Source: DASVAL01 sp035649575
Lineage (GTDB): Bacteria; Planctomycetota; UBA1135; UBA2386
Length of the DNA: 64,000 bases
Direction: 5' to 3'
Assembly (NCBI GenBank): GCA_035649575.1
Contig: DASRJH010000167.1
Location: 1-64,000 of the forward strand
Shown here: in pieces, positions 55,018 through 63,272 of the stretch
Numbering within the stretch: the stretch's first letter is position 1
How the letters are laid out: each line of letters opens with the position of its first letter
The notes under the pieces: generated by a model
The model's input: the letters and a program-made list of their open reading frames with translations, nothing else
Databases searched by the model: none
Told to the model about the DNA's origin: nothing
Translations under genes and position numbers: made by a program

Positions 55018-56133
55018 ATGCAGTTTCCCGCCTGGGACCCCGTGTTGTTCGACATCCCCGGGTTGCCGATCGACATCCGCTGGTACGGCATGATGTATGT
55101 GGTCGGGTTCGTGATCGGGCAGTGGATCCTGGTGCGGCTGGCGCGCGCTCACTTCTTCCCGGGCAAGCCCGAGCTCGCTGCCGATCTCATCTTCTATCTC
55201 GTGTTGGGCGTCATGCTCGGCGGCCGCACCGGCTATGCCCTCTGGTACCAGCCCGACCTGCTGAATCCGCTGCAATTCATCCAGGTCTGGAAGGGGGGAC
55301 TCGCGTTCCACGGCGGCGTGATGGGTGTTGCGGTCGCACTGTGGTTGTTCGCGCGCCGCCACAAGCTCGGCTGGCGCCGCGTCGGCGATGCCTGCGCGCT
55401 CGCGGTCACTCCCGGCATCCTCGCGGTGCGCTTCGCGAACTTCATCAACGGCGAGCTCTACGGGCGCGTGACCGGGAAGGGCGTCTTCGGCGCGATGCAG
55501 TTCCCTACCGACCCCACGGCGGAGCACCTGCTCGGCATTTCCAACAACTGGAGCATGCGCGACCGCGAGCTGTGCATCCAGGTCGCGTTCGGCAAGCGCA
55601 CGTTCGCGGACGTGAAGGATCAGCTCAGCACGGTCGACGAGCTCGGCAACAAGATCGACTGGGCTCTCGTGGAGCCGAAGCTCCACTGGGCGAAGGTCAG
55701 TTCGATGACCGACGCGAGCGGATTGCCCGTCGTCCCGTATCGCCATCCGTCGCAGATCTACGAAGGCCTCGGCGAAGGGCTCGTGCTCGGGTGTGTTCTG
55801 CTCCTGCTCTACCTGGCGACGCGCCGCCGTCCCTTGCGCACCGGCTACTACGCGGTCGTCTTCTTGTTGGGCTACGCTGCGATCCGCTGGTCGCTCGAGC
55901 TCGTGCGCGAGCCCGATGCGCAATTCCGGCATGGCAACGGCAACGGCACCGTGTTCGCCGGAATGACCATGGGGCAGACGTTGAGTCTGGGGCTCGTGGT
56001 CGTTGCGATATTGATCGTCGTGTGGCCGCGCCGCGGCGAGGGGGCCATCCCGCCGGGACTTGGCGGCAACGGATCCGCGCGTGTCGATCCTGGTGGCCGT
56101 GATCCTGGTTGCCGGGGCCGGCAGCAGGAATAA
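55018..56133 (+). CDS. lgt: prolipoprotein diacylglyceryl transferase
   Basis: The 371-residue membrane enzyme transfers diacylglyceryl from phosphatidylglycerol to the lipobox Cys of prolipoproteins. The signature RFANFINGELYGR, the catalytic-region RWYGMMYVVGF and GGLAFHGGVMG, and the final helix with HPSQIYEGLGEG are present. A segment of about 60 residues (about 155-240) between the signature and the HPSQIYE block is longer than usual. About 25 Gly/Arg-rich residues extend the C-terminus. It serves the lipoproteins at 27924, 47049 and 56196. Confidence 0.93.
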   Translation: MQFPAWDPVLFDIPGLPIDIRWYGMMYVVGFVIGQWILVRLARAHFFPGKPELAADLIFYLVLGVMLGGRTGYALWYQPDLLNPLQFIQVWKGGLAFHGGVMGVAVALWLFARRHKLGWRRVGDACALAVTPGILAVRFANFINGELYGRVTGKGVFGAMQFPTDPTAEHLLGISNNWSMRDRELCIQVAFGKRTFADVKDQLSTVDELGNKIDWALVEPKLHWAKVSSMTDASGLPVVPYRHPSQIYEGLGEGLVLGCVLLLLYLATRRRPLRTGYYAVVFLLGYAAIRWSLELVREPDAQFRHGNGNGTVFAGMTMGQTLSLGLVVVAILIVVWPRRGEGAIPPGLGGNGSARVDPGGRDPGCRGRQQE

Positions 56134-56195
56134 TGGTGTTCAGGTCGGCGTCTTCCCGCTGCCGCGGGCCCGCCACGTTCCACTTGCTCCTCCCG

Positions 56196-59093
56196 ATGCC
56201 GATGTTCCGATTCCAGCCAGCGTGGCTGTTGCTGCTCGCCCTCTGTGCCTCCGGCTGCGACAACGTGGGTCGGGCGTGGGATCCGATCCTCGATCCGGGC
56301 ACTCCCGAACCGGGCGACACCTTCTCCGCGATCCAGGTCGTGCCGACCGGTGGGGATGCGCGCGACGGCCGGCCCAAAGTCCGCGCGACGTTCCCGTCGG
56401 AGGGCGGCTGGCCATTGAAGGTGCCGATCGTGGTCGAGTTCAGCGAGAGCGTCAACGAAGCATCGATACTGCCCACGACACCGACGGGCACCGACGCGCG
56501 CGTGATCGTGCGGGTCCGAGGAACGCCCCAGCCGATTCCGTGCCAGTACGACTTCCTCGCCGGTGGCCGACTGCTGATCATGCGCCCGATTGCCGAGCTG
56601 TCGAACGCGCAGAATCAGACCTACGAGGTCCTGCTGCTGCCCGATGCGCGCGACGTGGATGGCGTGCGGTTCCAGGTCGAATCGGGTGGCAAGCTGCTGT
56701 CCGAGTTCCAGGTCAACCAGGACGAACAGTTCACCGACGGCCGGATCCTGACGACGTTCCCGCGCGACAACGCGTCGCAGGTGGCGCGCGAGACGGACTA
56801 CATCGTCGTGTTCGACCGTCCCGCGAACCCGACTTCGGTCCAGCCGACCAACCTGTTCCTGCGCCCCGCGGGCGGATCCGCGATCGCGGGTGACCGCGAG
56901 TTTCCGCTGTTGATCTTGAACCTGCCCGACCCGCGCGTCGTGGTGTTCAATCCCGACGATTCGCTGGACCCCGCGACGGGCTACGAGCTGGTCGTCGACG
57001 ACACGATCACGTTTCCCGACGAGGGCGAGCTGGACTTCCGCGGCCGTACTCCGTTCGCGCGTTTCGACACGACCGCGCCCGCGGCGCCGACGTTGGTCGA
57101 GCTCGGCAATCCGCTGCCGAACTACCTGGACAAGATCAACCAGACGAACCTGGCCAATGCGATCCTGCGCGTCACCCCGCCTGCCGATGCAGCGATCGGG
57201 GACCGCGTGCGGGCCCGCGTCTACGGTTTCGACGCCGATACCACCCCGGCGGCCGACATCACCTTCGTCGAAGCCTTTGCGGACCTGACGAACGCGGGCG
57301 CGCAGCCCGTGGACCTCGACCTGTCGGGCGCGCTCGGCACGCTCGAGCATCCGAAGTTCGACGACGGCCCGATCGTGTTCGTGGCACAGATGCAGCGCGG
57401 TTCGGGCAGCTCGGGGTTCGTGCGCCATGCGCAGGGAGCGTCACCGCGGTTCGACATCACGCTGCCGACCCTGACGCGGGCGGGCCCACCGTCGGGCGGC
57501 AATGCGACGGACATCCTCTCCGACGTCGAAAACGTCTCGTTCTACGGCAAGGCCAGCGAGGACATCGCAGAGGCGAGCCTCGTCGCCGGCACGAACCCGG
57601 CTGCGACTCTGTTTGCGTCCGATTCGTCGGGCAACTTCCTGATGCGACCGGTGGCGGTCGGACGGTTGTCCACGCCGCTCGCGTATTCGCTGCACTTCAC
57701 CGACCGGGCCGGCAACGTCTCGTCGGAGGTGACGGGCAACATCGTGATGCGTGGGTTCTTCACGGGGCTCGTGGCGGGTGCGCTGACCGTCGAGGCATAC
57801 GACCAGACCACGCTGCTGCCGATCGCGGGGGCGACGGTCCTCGTCGATCCAGGCGCGCCCACGGTGCCTGCCTCGCCGGGGCAGGCCCCCGGCACCACGG
57901 ACAGTGCAGGGCGGGCGACGTTCACGGTGTCCGGCACCGACCACACGATCACGATCGTGCGCGCCGGCTACGACCTCGTCACGCTCTATCGCACGGGCTC
58001 CGCGTTCGTGTCATTGCCGCTGCGCCCGACCGCTGCGGCGACGGCGACGCTCAAGGGAACGGTTGCCTTCCAGTCGGCGCCGGGGACCACGGTCGTGGTG
58101 GGCTCGAGTGCGCTCGATTCGCGCAATCCGATCGGTGTGAACACGACGAGCACGGCACCCAACACGATCCCCGACAACACTCCGATCGTCCCGAACCGCC
58201 CGCAGGTCATGACCGCGTTCGGCGGCGTGATCGAACCCACGGGTGCGCCACCGGCGTTCTCGTCGCAGGGCTGTCAGATGTTGGGCGCGACGCTGCAGGT
58301 GCCGACGCCGCCGACCGTGCCGGCCGGGCCGGGTGCCGAGTCGCAGCAGTCCTTGGCATTGGTGCCGACCGCGGGGTTCTTCTCGCCGGTCGCCTCGTAC
58401 CAGAAGGACTTCGGCCTTGCGGCCGGCCTCAACACGTCGAGCCTCGTGGGCGGCAAGCCGGTCGTGCGCGTGACCATGTCGTTGCTCGGCTTCGAGGGAC
58501 AGGTGCTCGCCGGGCTCGGCTCCGCGACCGCGCCGGTGGCCGCTTCGTACACGATCAACGCCGACCTCGGCGCGCCGGCCGCGTTGGGGCTCGCATCGTT
58601 CGGTCCGCTCGGGTGGGTAGTGGCGGAAGCGCGCGACACGGGGGAGCGCGTGAGCCGGCACCGGGCCCTGCTCGATCTGCCCACGGGCGCCGTGACCGCG
58701 ATCCTCGACGCGCCTTCGATTCCCATCGTGACCGCGCCGGTCGGGGCCATCACGGGTTCCCCGGCCGTGTCGTTCGACGACGTGCTCTTCGCGGCTGCCG
58801 TTCCGGGCGGACAGGGCATGGTCGATCTCACGGCGAAGGACGGCGCGGGACGCCGCTGGGTCATCCTGTTCGTCGACCGCGACGCCGCGGGCGGCACCGA
58901 CACGCTGCAATACCCCGACCTCGCCACGGCAGGCGTGGCCGGTCTGCAGACGGGAACCTGGAGCTTGCAGGCCGAGGCTCGGCTGCTGATCTCGCTGACG
59001 CTGTCGACCAGTGACGATCTGATGCTGACCGAACGGGTTCGCCAGGAGATCCTCTATTCGCGGTCTGCACCGCAGCCGTTCACGATCCAATGA
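56196..59093 (+). CDS. large lipoprotein with Big_5-like and carboxypeptidase-regulatory-like domains
   Basis: The 965-residue product starts at ATG 56196 with a lipoprotein signal, FRFQPAWLLLLALCASGC, the Cys at about residue 21. Beta-rich domains follow: an Ig-like Big_5-type module (VPIVVEFSESVNEASI), a repeat of it (NASQVARETDYIVVFDRP), and a carboxypeptidase-regulatory-like segment (LLPIAGATVLVD). It ends at 59093 in the tandem repeat before queC. It should be a surface or outer-membrane lipoprotein with adhesive or structural function; no catalytic site is visible. Confidence 0.78.
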   Translation: MPMFRFQPAWLLLLALCASGCDNVGRAWDPILDPGTPEPGDTFSAIQVVPTGGDARDGRPKVRATFPSEGGWPLKVPIVVEFSESVNEASILPTTPTGTDARVIVRVRGTPQPIPCQYDFLAGGRLLIMRPIAELSNAQNQTYEVLLLPDARDVDGVRFQVESGGKLLSEFQVNQDEQFTDGRILTTFPRDNASQVARETDYIVVFDRPANPTSVQPTNLFLRPAGGSAIAGDREFPLLILNLPDPRVVVFNPDDSLDPATGYELVVDDTITFPDEGELDFRGRTPFARFDTTAPAAPTLVELGNPLPNYLDKINQTNLANAILRVTPPADAAIGDRVRARVYGFDADTTPAADITFVEAFADLTNAGAQPVDLDLSGALGTLEHPKFDDGPIVFVAQMQRGSGSSGFVRHAQGASPRFDITLPTLTRAGPPSGGNATDILSDVENVSFYGKASEDIAEASLVAGTNPAATLFASDSSGNFLMRPVAVGRLSTPLAYSLHFTDRAGNVSSEVTGNIVMRGFFTGLVAGALTVEAYDQTTLLPIAGATVLVDPGAPTVPASPGQAPGTTDSAGRATFTVSGTDHTITIVRAGYDLVTLYRTGSAFVSLPLRPTAAATATLKGTVAFQSAPGTTVVVGSSALDSRNPIGVNTTSTAPNTIPDNTPIVPNRPQVMTAFGGVIEPTGAPPAFSSQGCQMLGATLQVPTPPTVPAGPGAESQQSLALVPTAGFFSPVASYQKDFGLAAGLNTSSLVGGKPVVRVTMSLLGFEGQVLAGLGSATAPVAASYTINADLGAPAALGLASFGPLGWVVAEARDTGERVSRHRALLDLPTGAVTAILDAPSIPIVTAPVGAITGSPAVSFDDVLFAAAVPGGQGMVDLTAKDGAGRRWVILFVDRDAAGGTDTLQYPDLATAGVAGLQTGTWSLQAEARLLISLTLSTSDDLMLTERVRQEILYSRSAPQPFTIQ

Positions 59094-59114
59094 TTGGCAC
59101 GATCCAGTGATTGG
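59081..59114. repeat. 17-bp tandem duplication across a stop-start junction
   Basis: Two adjacent 17-base copies, 59081-59097 and 59098-59114, differ at one base (A59090, G59107). The first contains the lipoprotein stop TGA overlapping an ATG (ATGA); the second has GTGA, whose GTG starts queC. The first ATG opens a six-residue frame, MIGTIQ, whose stop overlaps the queC GTG. The duplication thus changed a direct ATGA coupling into a chain of two overlaps. Confidence 0.85.
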
Positions 59115-59748
59115 CGTAGCGCTGTTGTCGGGCGGGCTCGATTCGGCGGTTGCCGCGGTCTTGTTCGCGCGCGAGCCAGGCAATCGCCTCGCGCTGTGCC
59201 TGTTCTTCGACTACGGCCAACGGGCTCGCGAGCCGGAGGCCGCGGCCTCGCGCGCTCTGGCGGCGCGCTGGGGTGTGGCCTGGCAGAGGGTCGAGCTGCC
59301 CTGGCTCGGCGTTCTCGCGCAGCGCAGCGGGTCGCGGCTCGTCGACGGGACCGGGCCGGTACCACACGGTACGGCGGCACGGCCCGGCGACAGCGCGAGT
59401 GCTCTGGCCGTATGGGTGCCCGCGCGCAATGCCGTCTTCGTGGCCGCTGCGGCGGCGCACGCCGAGGCTCTGGGTGCTGGCTGCATCGTCGCGGGCTTCA
59501 ACCGCGAAGAGGCCGCCACCTTCCCCGACAACTCGCCGCGGTTTCTGGACGCCGCGACTTCGTTCCTCGGGCACGGCACGCGAAACGGCGTCGCGGTCGT
59601 CAGTGCCACGCTGCTCATGGACAAGCGGCAGATCGTGACTACGGCGCGCGAGCTCGGCCTCGGCCCTGCTGACTTCTGGTCCTGCTACGAGGCCGGTCCC
59701 GAGCCCTGCGGCCGCTGTGAGTCGTGTCTGCGTAGTCGTTGGCAGTGA
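59107..59748 (+). CDS. queC: 7-cyano-7-deazaguanine synthase
   Basis: The 213-residue enzyme makes preQ0, the precursor of queuosine and of deazaguanine DNA marks, from 7-carboxy-7-deazaguanine. The PP-loop ATPase motif SGGLDS is at residues 8-13, VPARNAVFVAAAAAHAEALG is the conserved middle, and the zinc Cys set is CYEAGPEPCGRCESC. GTG 59107 is the only start that keeps the motif close to the N-terminus. No other queuosine gene (queD, queE, queF, tgt) lies beside it. Confidence 0.93.
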   Translation: MIGVALLSGGLDSAVAAVLFAREPGNRLALCLFFDYGQRAREPEAAASRALAARWGVAWQRVELPWLGVLAQRSGSRLVDGTGPVPHGTAARPGDSASALAVWVPARNAVFVAAAAAHAEALGAGCIVAGFNREEAATFPDNSPRFLDAATSFLGHGTRNGVAVVSATLLMDKRQIVTTARELGLGPADFWSCYEAGPEPCGRCESCLRSRWQ

Positions 59749-59810
59749 GATCCGGCTGCTGGCCGCACCGGCGCGTTCCCAGTTCACGTTGGGCCGTCTA
59801 AGCTGGGTCC

Positions 59811-60614
59811 ATGGTGTGGACCTTCGGCATCGTCAACTTGACGAGGGATTCGTTCTCGGACGGCGGGCGGTTCCTGCGGCCCGAGGCGGCGCTCGAACAC
59901 GCCGACCGGCTGCTCGCCGACGGTGCCGACGTGCTCGACCTCGGCGCCGAGTCGACGCATCCGGATGCCGAGGACGTGTCGGCTGAAGAGGAGCTGCGGC
60001 GGTTGCAGCCGGTCGTCGAGAAGCTGCTCGAGCGCGGAGCCACGGTCAGCATCGACACGTGCAAGCCCGTGGTCATGCGCGCGATGACGGCGCTCGGCGT
60101 GCACTGGCTCAACGACGTGAGCGGCTTCCGCACCGCGTCGGCGATGGAGGCTGCCGCGGCCACGCCCCTCAGGGTCCGGTTCGTCGTCATGTTCTCGCGC
60201 AGCCAGGGACCACGCGCCGACCGCCCGGACGCCGATGCGGCGCGCGTGCTCGGCGAGATGCAGGCATTCTTCGCAGAACGCCTGCAGAGCTTCGCCGCGG
60301 CCGGCATCGCGCGCGAGCGACTCGTGTTCGATCCCGGCATGGGGTTCTTCCTCGGCCACAACGCGGCGCCGAGCCTCAGGGTCTTGAAACACCTGTCCGA
60401 GCTGCGTGCGTTCGACGTGCCGCTGCTCGTCTCGGTGTCGCGCAAGTCGTTCCTCGGTGAGGTGACGGGGCGGCCCACTGCCGAACGCGGCCCTGCGAGT
60501 CTGGCCGCGGAGCTCTGGGCGCTGCGAAACGGCGCTTCCTTCGTGCGCACGCACGACGTCGCGGCGTTGCGCGCGGCGTGGGCCGTCGAACAGGCGATAG
60601 CGAGCGCCTCGTGA
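59811..60614 (+). CDS. folP: divergent dihydropteroate synthase
   Basis: The 267-residue TIM barrel matches FolP: GIVNLTRDSFSDGGRF, VSIDTCKPVV, HWLNDVSGF, FDPGMGFFLGH, SVSRKSFLGEVTGR and FVRTHDVAALR. The second loop reads AESTHPDAEDVS where others have GESTRPGA, so the conserved Arg and Gly are replaced by His and Asp, and the MH motif after strand 5 is MFSRS. It joins pterin to para-aminobenzoate, if active. The stop overlaps the rhomboid GTG. It may be a functional variant or a FolP-like protein of other use. Confidence 0.82.
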   Translation: MVWTFGIVNLTRDSFSDGGRFLRPEAALEHADRLLADGADVLDLGAESTHPDAEDVSAEEELRRLQPVVEKLLERGATVSIDTCKPVVMRAMTALGVHWLNDVSGFRTASAMEAAAATPLRVRFVVMFSRSQGPRADRPDADAARVLGEMQAFFAERLQSFAAAGIARERLVFDPGMGFFLGHNAAPSLRVLKHLSELRAFDVPLLVSVSRKSFLGEVTGRPTAERGPASLAAELWALRNGASFVRTHDVAALRAAWAVEQAIASAS

Positions 60615-61372
60615 TCCCGCTGCGCGACAGCATCCCGGCCAGCCGGACTCCCGTCGTGACCTGGGCGATCGTCGCGGCGTGCGCGGTGGCCTTCCTGCTG
60701 CAACTGCGCGACGACCAGGGCGAGCTGATCGAGCAATATGGCATGGTGCCGGCGCGCGTGTTCGATCCGCAGGCGCGGCACGTGCTGAGGGACATCGTGG
60801 ACCATCGCGGCGGGTCCCACGTGCTGATGCAGGCCGCCGTGCCCGACTGGCTCACGCTGCTCACGTGTACGTTCCTGCACGGCGGCTGGCTGCACTTCCT
60901 CGGCAACATGTGGTTCCTGTGGATCTTCGGCGACAACGTCGAGGATCGTTTCGGCCGGCTGCGGTTCCTCTGCTTCTACCTCGGTTGCGGGATCGCGGCC
61001 TCGCTCGCGCATCTGCTCACGGCGCCGCAGTCGAGCGTGCCGACCATCGGCGCGAGTGGTGCGATCGCGGGCGTGATGGGGGCCTACTTGTTCCTGTATC
61101 CGCGGTCGCGCGTCGAGATGCTGTTCATCTGGGGCTTCTTCGTCGACGTGATCGTGTTGCCGGCGCCGTTCTTTCTCGGCTACTGGTTCCTGCTGCAACT
61201 CGTGCAGGGCATGGTCGAAATCGGCGGCCGCGGCGGCGGTGTCGCGTGGTGGGCCCACATCGGCGGCTTCGCGGTGGGGGCTGCGGTGGCCGCGCTGCTT
61301 CCAAAGATGCGCCCGGTGCCCCCGACGATCGTGCTCACGCGACGGCGTCACAGCTGGCCGCCGCGACGGTAG
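60611..61372 (+). CDS. rhomboid-family intramembrane serine protease
   Basis: The 253-residue membrane protein has about seven helices with the catalytic Ser in PTIGASGAIAGVMGAY, the catalytic His in WWAHIGGFAVGAAVA, and the oxyanion-side HGGWLHFLGNMWFLWIFGD. It cuts membrane proteins within helices. GTG 60611 overlaps the folP stop as GTGA. The C-terminal 20 residues are Arg-rich and cytoplasmic. Confidence 0.93.
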   Translation: MIPLRDSIPASRTPVVTWAIVAACAVAFLLQLRDDQGELIEQYGMVPARVFDPQARHVLRDIVDHRGGSHVLMQAAVPDWLTLLTCTFLHGGWLHFLGNMWFLWIFGDNVEDRFGRLRFLCFYLGCGIAASLAHLLTAPQSSVPTIGASGAIAGVMGAYLFLYPRSRVEMLFIWGFFVDVIVLPAPFFLGYWFLLQLVQGMVEIGGRGGGVAWWAHIGGFAVGAAVAALLPKMRPVPPTIVLTRRRHSWPPRR

Positions 61373-61549
61373 TGACGGGCCGCGCACTCAAGCAACGGTG
61401 CGACGGGCAGGTCGACGGTCGCGCGATGACGGCCTCGATCGGGAGTCCGGGGTCACCAAGTCGACACGAACGCCAGTTCGGCCTCAAGTCAGCCGGGGGG
61501 AACGTCGAATAATGCCTCGTGGTGCCGCCGAGCGGGCCATGTCTGACGC

Positions 61550-62164
61550 ATGGAATCTGTCAACGACGTCAAGCAAGCTCTCTCCGCGCGTTCCCGGACC
61601 GCGACTCTCGACGAGTTGCGCAACGAGGGGCGCAAGCGCGTGCGGCTCATCCGCGCCGAGCACGTGGCATCAATGATCACCGAAGCGGTCAATGCGGCCG
61701 TGGAGCAGTCCGGCCTCGTCGACCCCGAAGAGGTCAAGAAGCTCGTCGACAAGAGCCGGCAGGAGTTCCGTTCGATCCTGCGCGAGCGCGAGCAGGAAGC
61801 CCAGGAGACCAATGAGGCCCAAGAGCAGCTCGAGGCCCGCGATCGCGAGATCGCCGAGCTGAAGAAGCGCCTCGAGCAGATGTCGGGCGGCAAGGCCGGG
61901 GCGTCGGTGCCGGTCAGTGGCGACCTCTCGGCCGTCCTCGCGAAGATCGAGGGCTCGATCAACGATCGACTCGAGAAGATCGGCAAGAAGATGGGCGTCA
62001 GTGCCGCCGTCGAGTCCGACACGCCGGTGGACTTCTCGGGCTTGTTCAAGGAAGCGGACAAGAAGCTCGAGTCCAACATGGAAAACATCGAAGTCAAGAA
62101 GACGGAAGGCGGCGGTATCGCTGCCAACCTCGCTCGACTCAAGAAGCTCAAGGGCGGCAGCTGA
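61550..62164 (+). CDS. coiled-coil protein paired with actin-like ATPase
   Basis: This 204-residue protein has no known family to my eye. Residues 25-58 are helical and basic (NEGRKRVRLIRAEHVASMI), residues 60-112 form a strong coiled coil rich in Glu/Arg/Lys/Gln, a short Gly/Ser linker follows, and residues 125-204 are again helical and Lys-rich. There is no signal peptide or membrane helix, so it is cytoplasmic. It lies 39 bases before the actin-like gene with the same orientation; it may be a filament partner, nucleator or adaptor. That is inference from the pairing. Confidence 0.75.
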   Translation: MESVNDVKQALSARSRTATLDELRNEGRKRVRLIRAEHVASMITEAVNAAVEQSGLVDPEEVKKLVDKSRQEFRSILREREQEAQETNEAQEQLEARDREIAELKKRLEQMSGGKAGASVPVSGDLSAVLAKIEGSINDRLEKIGKKMGVSAAVESDTPVDFSGLFKEADKKLESNMENIEVKKTEGGGIAANLARLKKLKGGS

Positions 62165-62203
62165 CCGCTGCCGGTCCACATTGGGAAAGCAAGGCGGAGA
62201 TCA

Positions 62204-63232
62204 ATGACGAAGCAAGACAAGAAGGAACACACCGAGACGCAAGTCGCCCTGGGCAAGGGCCTGGACGTGGGAACGGCCAACTTCGCTGCCGCAGTGCAGA
62301 ACGAAGACGGCGGCATCACGGTGACCGTGGAGCGCAACGCGTTCCTCGACATCCCGAGCGACGTCTACAGCAAGAACATGCTGGTCAAGCTCAAGGTGCC
62401 CTATGTCGTGCACAACAACAGGCTCGTCGTCATCGGCGAAGCGGCCTTCGAGCTCGCGAACGTGTTCGGCCGTGAGACGCGCCGCCCGATGCGCGACGGC
62501 CTGATCAGTCCGAACGAGCAGGACGCGCTGCCGATGATGAAGATGATCATCACGAAGATCCTCGGCGAGCCCCGGGTGTCCGGCGAGAACTGCTACTTCT
62601 GTGTGCCAGCCCCGTCGCTCGACGTCGACAACAACGTCGACTACCACCGCGGTCTGTTCGAGAGCGTGATCAACAAGATGGGCTACCGCGCGCACGCGGT
62701 GAACGAAGCCCACGCTGTCGTGTTCGCCGAGCTGGCCGAGCAGGATTTCACGGGCATCGGCCTCTCGTTCGGCGGCGGCATGGCCAACGCCTGCATCTGC
62801 TACAAGTCGATCCCGTGTCTCTCGTTCTCGGTGGCGCGCGGCGGCGACTGGATCGACAAGAACGTCGCGAACGTGCTCGGCTGCCCGCGCAGCAAGGCCA
62901 CGCACATCAAGGAGCGCGGCATCGACATCCGCGACCCGAAGAGCCGCGAAGAGGAAGCCGTCGCGATCTACTACCGCAGCCTGATCAACTACGTGCTGCA
63001 GAACATCAAAACGCGGTTCGAGTCGGGCCAGAACATGCCGAGCTTCACGACGCCGATCGACATCGCCTGCGCGGGCGGTACGTCGCTGGTCGGGGGCTTC
63101 ATCGAGGTCTTCCGCGACGAGTTCGCGAAGATCGACTTCCCGCTGCCGGTCGGTCGCATCTTCCGCAGCGAAGAAGCCCTGACGGCCGTCGCGAAGGGCT
63201 GCCTCGTCGCCGCCGCGATCGGCGAAAGCTGA
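62204..63232 (+). CDS. actin-like (ASKHA) ATPase, MreB/ParM-related, unclassified
   Basis: The 342-residue protein has the actin-fold motifs: phosphate-1 loop GLDVGTANFAAA (19-30), phosphate-2 loop GLSFGGGMANACI (186-198) and adenosine loop ACAGGTSLVGGF (288-299). Length is that of MreB or ParM, but the first residue of the phosphate-2 loop is Ser188 in place of the usual Asp, and there is no amphipathic MreB N-terminus. A Shine-Dalgarno GGAG precedes ATG 62204. It probably polymerises with ATP. Together with the coiled-coil gene it may form a cytoskeletal or segregation system of unknown cargo. Confidence 0.85.
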   Translation: MTKQDKKEHTETQVALGKGLDVGTANFAAAVQNEDGGITVTVERNAFLDIPSDVYSKNMLVKLKVPYVVHNNRLVVIGEAAFELANVFGRETRRPMRDGLISPNEQDALPMMKMIITKILGEPRVSGENCYFCVPAPSLDVDNNVDYHRGLFESVINKMGYRAHAVNEAHAVVFAELAEQDFTGIGLSFGGGMANACICYKSIPCLSFSVARGGDWIDKNVANVLGCPRSKATHIKERGIDIRDPKSREEEAVAIYYRSLINYVLQNIKTRFESGQNMPSFTTPIDIACAGGTSLVGGFIEVFRDEFAKIDFPLPVGRIFRSEEALTAVAKGCLVAAAIGES

Positions 63233-63272
63233 TCGGCATGGCTCGCACCGCCGGCCATGCAACGGCGGTGCG

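Noticed and set aside
61373..61549. Gap before the coiled-coil gene examined for a promoter
   Set aside because: A GGAAC element is present near 61500 but no convincing -10 partner at the expected distance.
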